Positions 24,839 through 36,752 of a stretch of DNA of 64,000 nt are shown one piece after another; the stretch's first letter is position 1, and each line of letters begins with the position of its first letter. Where the stretch lies: assembly GCA_003342815.1 (NCBI GenBank), contig PTEX01000202.1, forward strand, positions 805,545 through 869,544, read 5' to 3'. Position numbers and translations under genes: made by a program. The notes beneath the pieces are model-generated. The model searched no databases. It was not told the origin of the DNA and saw nothing but the letters and a program-made list of their open reading frames with translations. The DNA is from Eudromia elegans. Lineage: Eukaryota; Chordata; Aves; Tinamiformes; Tinamidae.

Positions 24839-27800
24839 CTATGAAATGTGAATAGATAAAAGCAGGAAACATAAACTCTTCTTTTTCTTTATGGTGCAAG
24901 TGCTTTGTTCAAAAAAAAAAAAGTTACACAGTGATTTTTATGAACCATTTTCAATTAAAATAGTCTTTCACATGCATGGGTTTGTTTGTTCTTAACAGGA
25001 GCTATGCAATGAACCACCGAGTTATCCACCATCACTCTTGGCAGCAGAGTAGCTTCTTTAACNTTTCATTAACTGCCATTCCCTGATCCAGACATATTCC
25101 AATTAGTGTCAGTTCATATAAAAACTTACTTTTAGAGCTAAAGCCACAGTAGTGACATTTTGAAGGAAATCTTTGGTCTGTTAATGCACAAATATCAGCA
25201 GTGCTGTTTTCCTTCCAGCTTTAAACATCACATTTCTTAGCACTCAGGGTGCAGTCTGGTTGGAAGCCATTACATAGCTTCCCATTAATTTTATTTTTAA
25301 GCTATGATCATTAGACACATTGCAGTGACGTTTCGTTAACTGCCATTGCTGTTTTTATATCACTGAAAGGGTGGGTTTCCTCAAACCCATAAGAACTCTT
25401 TTGCGTTAGTGCTCTCTCTCTGTCTTAGAGATATATATGTATAAATGTACATTATCACTTTGCAGAGGTGTACTAGCAATGCTCTGTTATTACAGGAACC
25501 TCTAAAAGGCCTTAAATTCTTTGCCTGAAGGACTTAGCATTAATGAAAAGTGATGTCAGCAACACCAGAGGTTGCAGTGCCCTCCTACAGGACTAAGCAG
25601 GCAATTGCACACTACTCTGTACATGTTAATCCTCATCTGCTACTTGTTAAAGGAATACTGTTACTATTGTGATTTGTTTTAGGAAATCATTAATGGAATT
25701 TACAGCATCAACTTTTTGACACGTTCTGAAACTCAAATGACAGCTGGCCAGCCACCATCTTGTATCTGATCTCTTAATACTGCCACAGTATTATGGATAT
25801 AAACCACATGCAGAAAAGCAGATGCTAAACCAATCGAGTTCAACAAAACTCTACTAGTTGTACTGAAGAGCATCAAAGTAGTTAAAAGAGCCAAATGAAT
25901 TTCCGTACCTTGCTTCCTGGTGTTGCTGTACAGCTTATCTTGGTCACTGGGTGATCTAGTGGCCTTTTGTTGAAACACTACAACAAAATCAAGAGGAGAA
26001 AGTCAGTGAAAATGGCAGTAAAAATGTCACACATTCGGCAGGGAGGAAGTTGTCTCTTGAAAACAAGGCTAGAGGGAAGTTCTTATTCTAGCGTNGGAGC
26101 ACTTCTTAGCCCACTGGTCAGTCTAGTGTTAATTACCTGAAAAAACACGTGCTGCTGCACGGAGCAGCTAGATCACGGATGTTACTGACACCATGACAAG
26201 GTGGTTTGAGGAGGATAAAATAGACTTACCACACTAACATGTTTCTTGTTTAGGAAAAAAAAAAAAAAAGGCGCTATACCTCTGAACTCTTCACCTGGTA
26301 CATAGAGTACCTACCATCTTATTTTACAGGGGTAGCAAGGCAGGAAGAGGAGTTAACTGTGCAGTAACACTACTAGCTGAGAAATGACAAGTTACCTGGA
26401 TCACATGAACAGTACCTGAGTACGAGTATGTGCATATTTTTACTTCGCAAATCAGGGCACCATGAAAAGCAAACCCTGAGCACTTACTGGTCGGCCTCCG
26501 TGATGCCCTTGCCCCGCATCTCTGGTGCTGGGAGCAGCCTAGTGCCCATCCCTGAAGTGCTGCACTCCAACTTCAGCAGACAAGGTGTACACACCCCAGG
26601 CCCTCGCAACTGCCCGCCTTCCATCTTACCTGCTGACACAGCATCAGTCCTCCCAAGAGTCACTGTGACTTGAGCTAAAAACTGATAAGCTTAATTAATT
26701 CCTTGCAGTGACGTGACCTTACTGACAACCCTGCAATGCAGCAACAGTGCCAGTTTAATGGTGCGAACACTTGACCAAGACCAAGGCGCAGCAGAACATA
26801 GCTGTGCTGAAGCCTCAGGGCAGGGCCCTGGAGCAGTGGCCTCTTGCTCTCGCAGAGCAGAGACCTGGCCCACTCTGGTTTCCTCAGGCTGCCTGAGATG
26901 ATGCACCACATCTATCAGGGAAACTTCTGGAAGGGTGGCTCAAGACTGCTCTGACATTAAACCCTTTGTACTGGCTGTGCCTAAGGGGAGGAAGGAACAG
27001 CTCTTCAGGCTCTATTCATGCTCAGTCTCGAGTAAGCTGGTAGAAACAGCAATGATGAGTGAATATGGCCAGGGACTCAAAGGTGCTGTCGCTGTTACCA
27101 GATAGGTTAAACAGAGTAAAAGAACTACAGAGGCAGCCCAGCTCTCAAGGTTTTGTCCCTCTCCAGTCTAACAATGAGAGACTTTAGCTTTTGTGATACT
27201 CCCCTCTGTGACGGCCACAGAATGCTACTAAATGTGCTTGCATTATTCTTATCTGTACTTGGAATAGCATCCAATCTTTTAAAGTAACCAGAGCACAGAG
27301 GGAATGCAGGCAGCCTGAATTTTACTGCATGAGGAGGAGGAGTTGGAACATGTATACTCAAAGATGTCCCTGCTTGGAAAGTANTTAAATTGATAGGTTT
27401 TTTGAATTTCTGCTGAGTTTTGCAATGTTAGAGTAATCAGAAATGGAATTACTCTTCCAGTTGTTCAAAGTAGAATTGTTAAAACCATTTTAAATACTGC
27501 ATCTTGCTGAAATGATTTCAGCTGGCAGCAAGTATTCACTGTGGGTGAAGTAAATGAAAACAAATTATGCCTGTTTCTGGACTGCCTGGAAGAACACTGT
27601 GGTATGGCTGCCACAGGCTTAGAGAAGGCTCAAGGAACTTACTCCTTAATTTCCACAATCAAATTATGGATATATGGCTAAAATGGCAGACTCAGGCCAT
27701 TCTGTACAGAGAGATATTCTGATCCTTCTTAGATACAAAGTGAAAATTGCCCCAGCATAGCTATATTAATATAGTATTTCTTTTTTCCAATTTTTAAGTC

Positions 27801-30800
27801 CTGTGGTCCTTGCATCATAGAAGGTTGTGTATTGCCGCAAACTCTCTGCTGTAGATAATCTGATGGAAAAGTTACAGCATTTTTATTACATGTTCATTTA
27901 ACAGGTACCTTCAATAGTATCTGTATGATCAGAAAGAGCTCTTTAAAAATGTGATTGATTAAAGTACCTGTNTATACTCATAGGTCAAAAGCTACAAATT
28001 AAAAGCAGATACTTTTTTTTTTTTAATCTACGATGTCACTACTTTCTTTCTGAATTTCTCAGAATTAAGTGAGGTTGAGAGAATTAATATGCAATTCTAC
28101 TTCACCCCCTTCACTACAGGGCACAGATGAATTTCTCTCCATGCCCTAAATGCATTTTTAAGTCTTAGATGGTGAGATTGTTTTTCAAGCATGTAATATA
28201 ACCTCAATATTTCTTCAGTAAAGCAGGAAATACTGCACCATATTCCAGTAGCTCTGAAAACAGAAAGGAACATGTAAAATGTATGGCAAAAACACAAATT
28301 TTGTGGCAAGCATGCAGAAGTCTAGGAAAATCTCTAATAGGAGGTTTGATGAATAAAAGGAGGAACACCAAGATTCTCTGAATTGCCTGTAATTATCTCC
28401 ATCAGATTGTTACAGATACCATTTCAGATTGTCTGCATGTGCAAATAAATAAGCTGTGAGGCTTGAAATGTGGTTAATATTTTCATAATTATCACTACAA
28501 ATCTGATATCTAAGTTAAGAGGAACATTCTATACATTTCATGCAACTATAAGAATGAGTGAAGAGTAGCCTGTGTCCGGAAAGAAAATGTGCAGATTTTA
28601 ACAAGGGCTGCTAGCTGACAATGCCTAAGAATCAAATTTGCAGAATTAGTTGGGTTCTAACAGAAAGCTATAATGGGGAGGAATTACAGATACTCTATGA
28701 GGTATCAAAAATTTCTTAATGATAGGACAGTAATAAGCAATATAATTCAAAATACATGCAATCAAAAGGTGGAAAAGTTTACATTATGAGGGATGCCAAC
28801 TCATATCAGTTAAGAGGCACTGGTCAATTAAGATATGGTTTCTAATTTAGTTTTTAGTTTAACTGCCTAAACTATGAAGGATGTTTCTTAATTTTTTGTA
28901 TTAGCAATATTACTTGTAAAAATCAACTGTTTGGCACTATGCACTANAGATTCAAATAAATTTAGATTGATGAATCTATCTTCTGGAAGGAACATTCTGC
29001 TAATCACAGCATCAGCATAATACCACCTCGCCAACACTTCCAGCAGAGAAGGACCGGGGAAGAAAGGCAAGAAAACCATTGGTAAATATCTCTAATTTGA
29101 ATTCACTTTGCTTACGGAAATTCTGGATGCATTTAGTAATCTACTTCACTGAGTTGATGTCCTGAACAAAATAATCTACCACAACCATTTTAGTTAGGAA
29201 GCAATGAAAATTAAAATCTGGTGGACCAAGCTCTTTTTAAGAAACACAGAGCTACGTGATGATGCAAGTTAACTAGTGAACTAGGGTTGTGTTTATTAAT
29301 CTCCACTCAGCTGCAAGCTGGAGTCAGTGTGCAAGCTGCCACCCTGCTCTGACGGGGCCTCTGCTCCATTCCTTTTACAGTGGTCACAAAATTAACTGTC
29401 ATTATTAAGGGGCGACTGAAAAAGGACAGCTGGACGTCTAGACATAGGGATAACGTAGTGAGAGGCTCCTGTCTTTGCCCAGGCTTTTTCATTATTTTAA
29501 CATTTCAACACTTAAAAAGTCAGGGTACATAGTACCTAGGCAAACAAAACTTGCAGGTCCTTTTCCTGGTAGAGATTAACTTGCAAATTAGATGTAGCAC
29601 AGCAAGGGCTGACAAATATCCAGAGAATACTAAGGCAGAAACAGAGAAGAATGATGCTTATTATTCAGGAGACAGGAACTCTGCAGTTATTTGTGTTTGC
29701 ATCTTTTTAGATCTCGTTTTTCTTTTGCCTGTTGTTTACTAACACATAGGCCACTGCCAGCAAGGTGACAGCATTGCAATACTAACCAACAAATTTTGCA
29801 TCAGATATCCCAGGAGTGTTCTTAAAATTAGGCAAAATATTTCACAGGGATGTGCAGAGGCAACCTTGCTCTTGGAAAGAAAGGGGAAAGGACCACCTTG
29901 ACTCAACTGTGCTGGGGTGAGATGACCAGTTGGAGCTACATCACAACTTCCCCAGCCTGCTGTCAGCATCTACCTGTCAGACACATAATTAGGGAGTTGA
30001 GACTGAGAAACCCAGTTTTCTCAGATCAAAAGTAAAATGACTTTAAAAAGAATCGCAAGGCAATGACAGCGTGAAAACATTAAACCAGAAATAAATACAG
30101 ACACACCAGCAATTCGCCTACCTACTTGCAGTCAGATTCTGAGCATCGAATCCAAACTCAAGCTGTCAGAGCTGCAGGCCTGTGGCTGCAGCAGGCTCCT
30201 CGGGATGCCTTGCCCTGGGCAAGACCCTCAATGGCATGCCAGGACGCTGCACTCCAGGAGTCGAGAGGCTGTGAGCGGGCCGCTCACATAGTGGGTCAAG
30301 GTAACCTGCCCTTCAAGTTGCTGGGCAAGGTGCTTGCTGTGCTGCGTGTGAGGAAGAGAACTCCCCGCTCTCGCTCCTGGCGGGAGGGTAACGCAGGGCA
30401 TCGGGAAGCTTCCAGGCCTCTAGCAATGTACGAGAGACTCTTTGTTCCTGCGTGTAGTTTGGACATACTCCCCAGCCCCCTTCCTCTTCAGTAGGTGAAA
30501 ACAAAAAGGAATGACTGAACCCGTTTTTACCAGAAATGCACTACTTAGAACAGCTGGCTTTTCAGCCAGGCTGCATCGCCAAAATATTTTCCATTTCTGT
30601 CCCTTATTCACCATGTATTTTCATCTATGCAAGTTAAAGCAGTAAAAAATCTGAGTGAATCAGCAGGGCAAATGAGGTCTGTATAGCAGGTCCCAAGCAG
30701 GTCCATTCTGCTCCAAGACAGATGGACAGTGCTTCCTATCCTCTCATTCATGGAGAAACCTCCTGAGCCTGGGGACCCATCACAGCATCCATCTACAGCA

Positions 30801-33800
30801 CAGTACTCCACACTCACCATAGAAAGGTATGGTAAAAGCCCTCCGTGGGACATAAATATCATGCAGTTTGTATGGGTTCCAAGACTTCCCTTTGGGAATT
30901 CCTGTTTTAGAGCTTTTAAACAAGTTGCATAATACGAATTTCTGACTCAGGATGCAAGAACTCTTGTTCCCAGTATTCAGTTTGTAAAGTTTTCATTGTN
31001 CTAGCAATCCTGGCTCCGTTATGTTGCCTTTTTTTTTTTTAATTGCAATTGCATTTAAGTTCCCTATCCTGCTCCCTAACAGTACCCACTGGCTGCTCCT
31101 TTTGCTGCATACCCTGTGATTTTGAGGAGCAATGCATATGCAAGTTGTTCTCTTCTGGACTAGCAACTGTTTTCTCCACTTGTAACCCCGGTGTGAGTCT
31201 TTCAGAGAGCCATCTTTTTATAATAAAATGTTTCCAGTGCATAGAGGAGAAAAACATTGCTTCGGGATTACAAGGGGTCGCTAAAGGGACAAAGGCTACA
31301 GCATATGACCCAAAGTAGCGAACAGCTCTTCCAGACTTTCTCTAGTGAAACACTAAGCAAGTTAAGTTTTATTTAGGCTGCTGTAGGACAGCTGNCTGTG
31401 CCGCATGGAATCCCCTGGCATAGGTGGGCTCAGCTCGGGGGGAAAAGGATGGAGCCAGAGCAGCACTGCAATCCGTTAGCCGCAGGGCAAGCCAGCAGAA
31501 ATGCNAGGGAGGCACACTAGGAGCCCTTGCACCTGCTTGGAGAGTATGCCGGGGACTTTGGTTCCTAGCCCAGTCAGTCTTGTATCAGTAGGGAGCATTA
31601 ACATTTCAGTGTAAAATGCAAACAAAACATCTCATACATTTATTTAACAGTTGTTTTGCCAGAACACAATAAAAAAAACTGAAAAAAATTACAAAAGAAT
31701 ACCAGGCACTTCAGGAATAGAAAAGGAGCACACAGAGTGCACACCATCTGGACAATAAGCTACTTGGCACCAAGTTGCAACTCATTTGCTTGATGAGCCT
31801 TTCTCATAAGGTAGAATTCCTGCAATGGTCTAAATAAAACAGCAAACATGTTCACTGTTTGCTAAAGATGCAGTGCCTTTAACAGTGTCCAGCAGAGTAC
31901 CTCATGAAACTCCACCACTTCTGCCTCAAGCAAAGATACTCTTCCACAGCTTCACTGACTTCAGTGTGTATGGAAAGTGGCTACAGGAATCTGATCAATT
32001 GTGTTGCAACAATTGATAGGAAACAAATTCAGAAGATGGCCCCAAGAGGCAATCCAGGAGGCAGGCAGGCATTTCTGCTACACTACGCTTACTGCATTTT
32101 TGGCTGATAAATAAACCCAGATATTTCCCTCACTTCTGTTGGCACAGATAGGGCAACAAGAAATCCTCTCCCTGCACCTCAGCACAGCACTATTACAACA
32201 GCCCCTATGAGCAAGAACAAGCTCATTCTTTCTGCAAACTCCCAAAGCACATGAGGATCTAGACATGAGGGACAGTGTTTGATAAAGAGGCACACAAAGG
32301 ACAGGCTACTCAAACAGTATATTTTGCATCACGTTGCTAAAAGAACACACACAGCTGTCCAACATTGCAATGGTCATAACTCTTACAAAATTAAAACAAA
32401 AAAAGGATTCTTAAGTGGAAAATGAAAATTAGCATTAGTCAGAGATATTTTCCATGCATAACAGTAAGAATAAGTTGACTGAATCAACCACTTGGTTGGT
32501 TTCAAAGTTCCTGAACAAGTAACTCTATCTTTTAAGGCAATATTGTTCATCAAATAGAATGCAGACACCCATACTGTACCAGTAAATATTTGCAAAGAAG
32601 CACCACTAACCTTGTACTATATACGGAGTGTTCTCCTCTCTGCATGGCAAGCACATAGGACGAGGGGCAGGAGCCGGAGGTCTGTTCACAATAAAAGACC
32701 TGTGCTCTGCCCTCCTCTCCTTCTCAGCCAGGATCATATCGTACACGCACTCGTCCAGCCTCGCTGAACTGTATGGGTCTTCCTCCTCATCTTCCTCACA
32801 CGTACCTTGATCTTCGTAGCATGCTGCTAAGTCTCGGTCACCGTGTTCTCGTCCACTTCTGTCTTCCACCAAATTCCTCTCTGAAAAGGAAAGGAATTGC
32901 TATATAGGCTAGGAAAGGAGATTAAGGCTAAATTACTGTTCTAGATTTTTCTTGTGTAACTGGTAGTCCTAACTTCACTCAGAAGAGAACTCAGATTCAC
33001 TTCACTCAGATGAGAACTTCAGAAGTTCTCATCATCTAAGGCCACAAGAGGATTTTCCACAGGAATATTTCCATTTCAGGGTCTTCTCATGATTTTACCT
33101 CAAATTATCAAAACTGGATGGTTATGTACTTGCCTCCAAATAAATGACCCTATTTAAAAGAAATACTGGATGTCCCAGTTNCTCCTGCTGGAGTCACACA
33201 AACACATTCTTTAACATTCAAGGAAATTATATGGCACTTGTGCCCTTGGCATTTTGGAAAGGACAATGACTTTGGAATTGAAGCTGCTTTTAGAAAACAT
33301 TGGGTTTTAACCTTTCCAACATACAGCATATCTTCCCAAACGCAGCCTAGTCCAACCTGATAAGAGGTTCAGAAGCACTTAATGATCTAAGTGTAGTACA
33401 AATGTAATTTATAAATGACACACCTTACTAGCTTGTATTCTGGCTGAGATATGAAATTTTTCAAAAAAATACATGTGATGAAACCATCTGCCTTACCTCA
33501 TACGAAAAATATTTTGCTTCTATGACATTCTAAGTTTTTTTTGTTATTGTTATAAGATTTTTTTTTTCTTTTAAGTCCCCCAGGGGGCACTCTCATGCCA
33601 CTGCCAAAAGGATGATGCTTCAAGATGAGGGCTGAACTCTGACTCGCCTCTTAGGTATTCCACAGCAACATCCTCACTAAGTGGCTGACTAAAAATATGT
33701 AGCAATGACTCATTACAGCTCGGCTTTGAAAAGTAACTATCATCCCAATTTAGAGAATTCCTGATATTTTCTACCCACCACTGAAGCTGAAATGATGAAC

Positions 33801-36752
33801 TAAGGCAAATGCTTCAGGAAAAGTGGAGCATCTCTCAAATGAATCATTCAAACAGGAGCTTTTATAGATGAGCTCTGCATTACGCTTGGACTCAGCACAA
33901 AATCCAGCATAGCACAGGAACTTTCCCTGCTGGTATCCATGTAGAGGCATTTCTGCCAAGCCTGTATTAATAAATCCTGTATGCAAACCCTAGCCCTCTC
34001 ATTTATGCATTTAAATACCTTTCAGTATTTCATGGGAAATAATTTCCTTTTTTATTTTAATTTCATTCTGCCTTTCTTTCTTTTCGAAGTTACTTGTAAC
34101 CAGCTTGTAACCTGAAGCAGGCTATAGGGCCAGAAAGCTTGCTGGGTACTTGGGTGAATGCCAGAAGTGCTGGGAGATGGTGATTTAAGGCCTCTGACAA
34201 GTGACGCCACATTTAAGAAAAACAGCAATAAGCAGCCAGTAAAAATAATGCTTTGGAGTGAACTCGCAAGAGATTTGTGTGCACTTATCAGTAATGTCCA
34301 TGTCAAGCAATCATTGTGTTTTATCCTTGATTATTTAAGACTAATATTTAGCTTGAAGTCTTTCTTACAAAAGGGTTCTGAAGTGAACCCTTCCAAAATA
34401 GATGCCACCAGTATTTTANTCTTTTCATGTTTGAATCCAACTATAATGCTGAATTTTACATTTTTATTCTGTGGTCAAAATATTTAAAAAAAGAAAAGAG
34501 AAAAAAGCATAGCATTTCATTAAAGACCATGATTTCTCCCTCTCCTCAATGTACAACACAATATAGTGTTGCATTTATAACCACAACTTTGATTAAGCCT
34601 AATAAAATACTGTTATTTCTCCAACAGTCACCTTCTATTAATTCTACCAGTGAAATTCCAAACTGTATTCAAAACCATATTTCTAATCTTTAAATGGTAG
34701 CTACTTAAAGTTAACTTGACAAAAATATACACTCAATGTTTTAAAATCTCTGTTGCAACTCCAAANCATCATGTATTTTTAGCAGTTCTCTGAGATGGGT
34801 GAAAGAAAGAAGAGCTGAACCTGGAGCCCAGCAGTCCGCAGCTCAGTATCAGCTGTCACTCTGGGTCCCGATAGCCCTGACGGAGCATAACGGATAGGTA
34901 CGTATGCACCTTACAGAATCAGGGCCATATGGTCTGGCTACTACTATCAGAAGTGACTGTACACAATCTACATAGCAGCACTAAACCTGAGCTGTGCATA
35001 TGCTTGTACTTGAGTTTCTTTCCCTCCCAAGATCATACCTGGTGAAAAATTGTGCAGATCATCCTGACTTAAGATGCCAGCCAGATTTCGAGGAGGAGGA
35101 TGGGGTGGCCTCTTACAGAAAAAAGAGCGTCTTGTGTTCTCTCCAGGATCCTCACCACATAGGTTGGCATACAAACTGTCAGGATTGTTGTTGCATCTGT
35201 ATGAACCTCCCTCTACTTTATCTTCATGTTCTATCTTTGTGTCTTCCCCGTTATCTTCTACATCATCTTTCTTTTCTTCAGCCACCTTAGCTTTTCTTTG
35301 GCATCTTGATCCAACTCCATGGTGCTGCTCTGGGCTTTGCTTGGCTTTTAACGCTAAAGAATTCATTGTTTTATTTAAAATTTGCCATCTGGAAATGTTT
35401 CCTGTTTCAAGGTTTTCCACAGAAGTAACACAATGGCTAATAAAACTTTTATGAACTAATACAGTAGGAAAGCTGTCAAATACACATTGCCAGTGAATAG
35501 CTTTTAAAATATTTACCAGATCAACCATGGAAGTTTTTATTATATATTGCTTCTTTGGCATGCAATATCTTTGTGCATGCAATATGTTAAACTTTTCTAG
35601 AGTTATTCTCAAACAGAATCACACACACTTACTTTGCTCTGTAATTTGTATTACCTGATTTTCAGTGCAGCCCAGCACAGCAGTTAGTAAAATAAAGCCG
35701 CAGCTCATACAGCTGTGCANCTTGCTTTTAATACCCTGTGGAAACTTGCTGCTTTTTAAATCTCTAAAATGTTGCCCTTGGGAGAACNCCACTTTCCTGG
35801 GGAAACGGAGCCCTTATGTCTTTAGCAACCCATGGACACAGAACAAGATCCAAAACAGATGGATGCACAAGTGTAAAATTGCACCACTAAGTATAGCATC
35901 AACTTTTGGATAGTCAACCTAAGCACTGTAACAGAATAAACTATGTAGCTCCTTCAGCAGCCTGATAGCCAATGTGTAACTGGCTATACACAGCTTTCGA
36001 GGTAGGTTTTCCGAGCTCTGCTTTGGAAAGGTCTTTCTTTTACTGTTCATANTGAACACGAGACAATTAGAAAGATAAACTTGACAACAATTAGATAAGA
36101 TAAAAACAAGATAAGTGTTTTATAGATATCACCACTTTAAGATACATGTAGCTAAAAGAAACTGTCACACGTCTAAACAAAACACGCAGCGGCTTTCAAA
36201 GGGAATACAAATGATAAAGGCATTAGCATCAAGCTCGAGCTGAACCTGTGTGTAGACGTATGAAGAGCAAGCTGCTCTTCATTAAGTCTTCTCGCCTCCG
36301 CACAGGCCAGCTCAGGTCACCTCTGTAGGCTCGACCATCTGCTAGATCACCAGCAGATACCCCTCTGTCTCCAGAACTTTCCTGGAGCTGCGCTTACACT
36401 GACGTCTATTTTACGAAGCCGTAACTGTATTAGCACAACTGGGCAGTATATAAATCTCTCCCCTGCCTTCCTCTTCTTCCAGGACATCTGCCCACCTCAA
36501 AAGATGGGACAAAATGTGGAGATAGAAAGCAGTCAAATAATTTGGCCATACCATCTGTAATTAACCCCACAGAATCCCCAGATTTCTTTATTTCTTTCTT
36601 AACACAGCCAACACCTACAAAGCCGTCTCACAACGTGACTTACTGTCAATGTGACTATTGCCTGGTTGAGTTTCGGAGCCTAACATAAGGACATAAGTGT
36701 CATCCTCTTCCACTTCCTCCTCGCAACTGGTGGAGTTATCCNCCATATTGGT
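24654..36752 (-). CDS. BANK1: BANK1, B-cell scaffold protein with ankyrin repeats 1 (partial, five internal exons)
   Basis: Five exons read right to left join in frame into 316 codons. BANK1 is a cytoplasmic adaptor, mainly of B cells, that is tyrosine-phosphorylated after antigen-receptor engagement and binds Src-family kinase LYN, PLC-gamma and the IP3 receptor (family knowledge). The translation matches human BANK1, as recalled, in several conserved blocks: EEDPY, YDMILA, NRPPAPAPRP, TPYI, VFQQK, and LQEKVKKGKISVDEALEKFK. All borders are GT-AG and phases agree across every junction. The part covered runs from just after the ankyrin repeats to near the C-terminus, roughly human residues 410-715 of 785 (an estimate). 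The 5' exons (TIR-like, DBB and ankyrin) and the final exon or two are not seen in the window. The related adaptor PIK3AP1 (BCAP) was considered, but the matches are specifically to BANK1. Confidence 0.95.
24839..25908 (-). other. BANK1: BANK1 intron (1070 bp)
   Basis: The intron has donor GTACGG and acceptor TTTCATAG. It is AT-rich with no repeat or RNA gene that I recognise. The frame of the upstream 69-nt exon runs on about 55 codons into it before a stop. Confidence 0.85.
25909..25977 (-). CDS. BANK1: BANK1 small internal exon (VFQQK block)
   Basis: This 69-nt exon has the acceptor TTTTGTTGTAG and the donor GCAAG|GTACGG, phase 1 in and phase 1 out. With the base carried over from the previous exon it reads VFQQKATRSPSDQDKLYSNT, then RKQ. 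Human BANK1 has VFQQKTARRQSDDDKF followed by PKKQ. The reading frame stays open for about 55 codons into the intron, but the conserved protein match stops at the donor and the next exon resumes in phase. Length, phase and the VFQQK block make this a firm call although the exon is only 23 codons long. Confidence 0.93.
25978..32610 (-). other. BANK1: BANK1 intron (6633 bp)
   Basis: The intron has donor GTTAGT and acceptor TTTTGTTGTAG. Most is AT-rich. Three locally GC-richer patches stand out at about 26.50-26.64, 30.15-30.45 and 31.38-31.57 kb. None gives a recognisable protein on either strand, and none resembles CR1. Confidence 0.85.
32611..32880 (-). CDS. BANK1: BANK1 internal exon, YDMI tyrosine motif and NRPPAPAPRP segment
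   Basis: This 270-nt exon (phase 1 in, phase 1 out) has the acceptor CCTTTTCAG and the donor CAAG|GTTAGT. It is the best-conserved exon in the window. It contains EEDEEEDPYSSARLDE, then VYDMILAEKERRAEHRSF, then IVNRPPAPAPRP, ending NTPYIVQ. Human BANK1 has EEEDPYTFAEIDDSEYDMIL, then SRSFIINRPPAPTPRP and TTPYIAQ. YDMI (32732-32743) is a candidate SH2-binding site. The PPAPAPRP stretch is proline-rich with PxxP spacing, suiting SH3 domains. Residues after YDMILA differ from human (EKERRAEH against NLSIKKKTG), as expected for a linker. Confidence 0.96.
32881..35038 (-). other. BANK1: BANK1 intron (2158 bp)
   Basis: The intron has donor GTATGA and acceptor CCTTTTCAG. It contains an imperfect 27-bp tandem duplication overlapping a near-perfect hairpin at 32971-33033, and T-rich tracts around 33536-33572. 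There is no recognisable gene inside. Confidence 0.85.
32971..33033. repeat. 27-bp imperfect tandem duplication overlapping a 12-bp-arm hairpin
   Basis: Two adjacent 27-bp units (32971-32997 and 32998-33024) agree at about 19 of their first 21 positions. The second unit runs into a perfect inverted repeat: GATGAGAACTTC and GAAGTTCTCATC, separated by one A, at 33009-33033. It is in a BANK1 intron, about 90 bp from the acceptor of the 32611-32880 exon. Confidence 0.88.
35039..35353 (-). CDS. BANK1: BANK1 internal exon, YxxL and proline-rich segment
   Basis: This 315-nt exon begins in phase 1 and ends in phase 1 at the donor CCAG|GTATGA. It encodes a charged low-complexity part rich in K, E and D, then DSLYANLCGEDPGENTRR, then KRPPHPPPRNL, ending near HNFSPG. 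In human BANK1 the equivalent order is DDLYVFIPGADPENN, RPPLPPPRP and LPGTM. YANL at 35160-35171 is a Y-x-x-L phosphotyrosine motif; PPHPPPR is a likely SH3 ligand. The acceptor is the least certain edge: TTCTTTAG just right of 35353 is the only nearby AG that fits the phase of the upstream exon, while TTTCCAG about 30 nt further out does not fit. Confidence 0.9.
35354..36643 (-). other. BANK1: BANK1 intron (1290 bp)
   Basis: The intron lies between the YVLM exon and the YxxL/proline-rich exon. The donor is GTAAGT and the acceptor TTCTTTAG. The minus-strand frame of the downstream exon stays open through about 260 nt of this intron, which could mislead gene finders into extending the exon upstream. 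I see no repeat or RNA gene inside it. Confidence 0.8.
36644..36752 (-). CDS. BANK1: BANK1 internal exon, acidic segment after the ankyrin repeats, with YVLM motif
   Basis: This 109-nt exon is preceded by a pyrimidine-rich acceptor ending TTTCAG and followed by the donor GTAAGT. It starts in phase 0 and ends in phase 1. It reads TNM-x-DNSTSCEEEVEEDD, then TYVLMLGSETQPGNSHID. The acidic run and following tyrosine correspond in place to the human block NDYEEDIASFSTYIPS. The tyrosine lies in YVLM (36684-36695), a YxxM motif of the type bound by PI3K p85 SH2 domains. A single N at 36742 leaves one codon (GNG) unread. Sequence identity to human is low here, so the assignment rests on position, splice phase and the acidic-tyrosine pattern more than on identity. 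Confidence 0.82.

Noticed and set aside
33530-33575. T-rich tracts as the tail of a retroposed element
   Set aside because: No element body is recognisable on either side and no flanking target duplication was seen.
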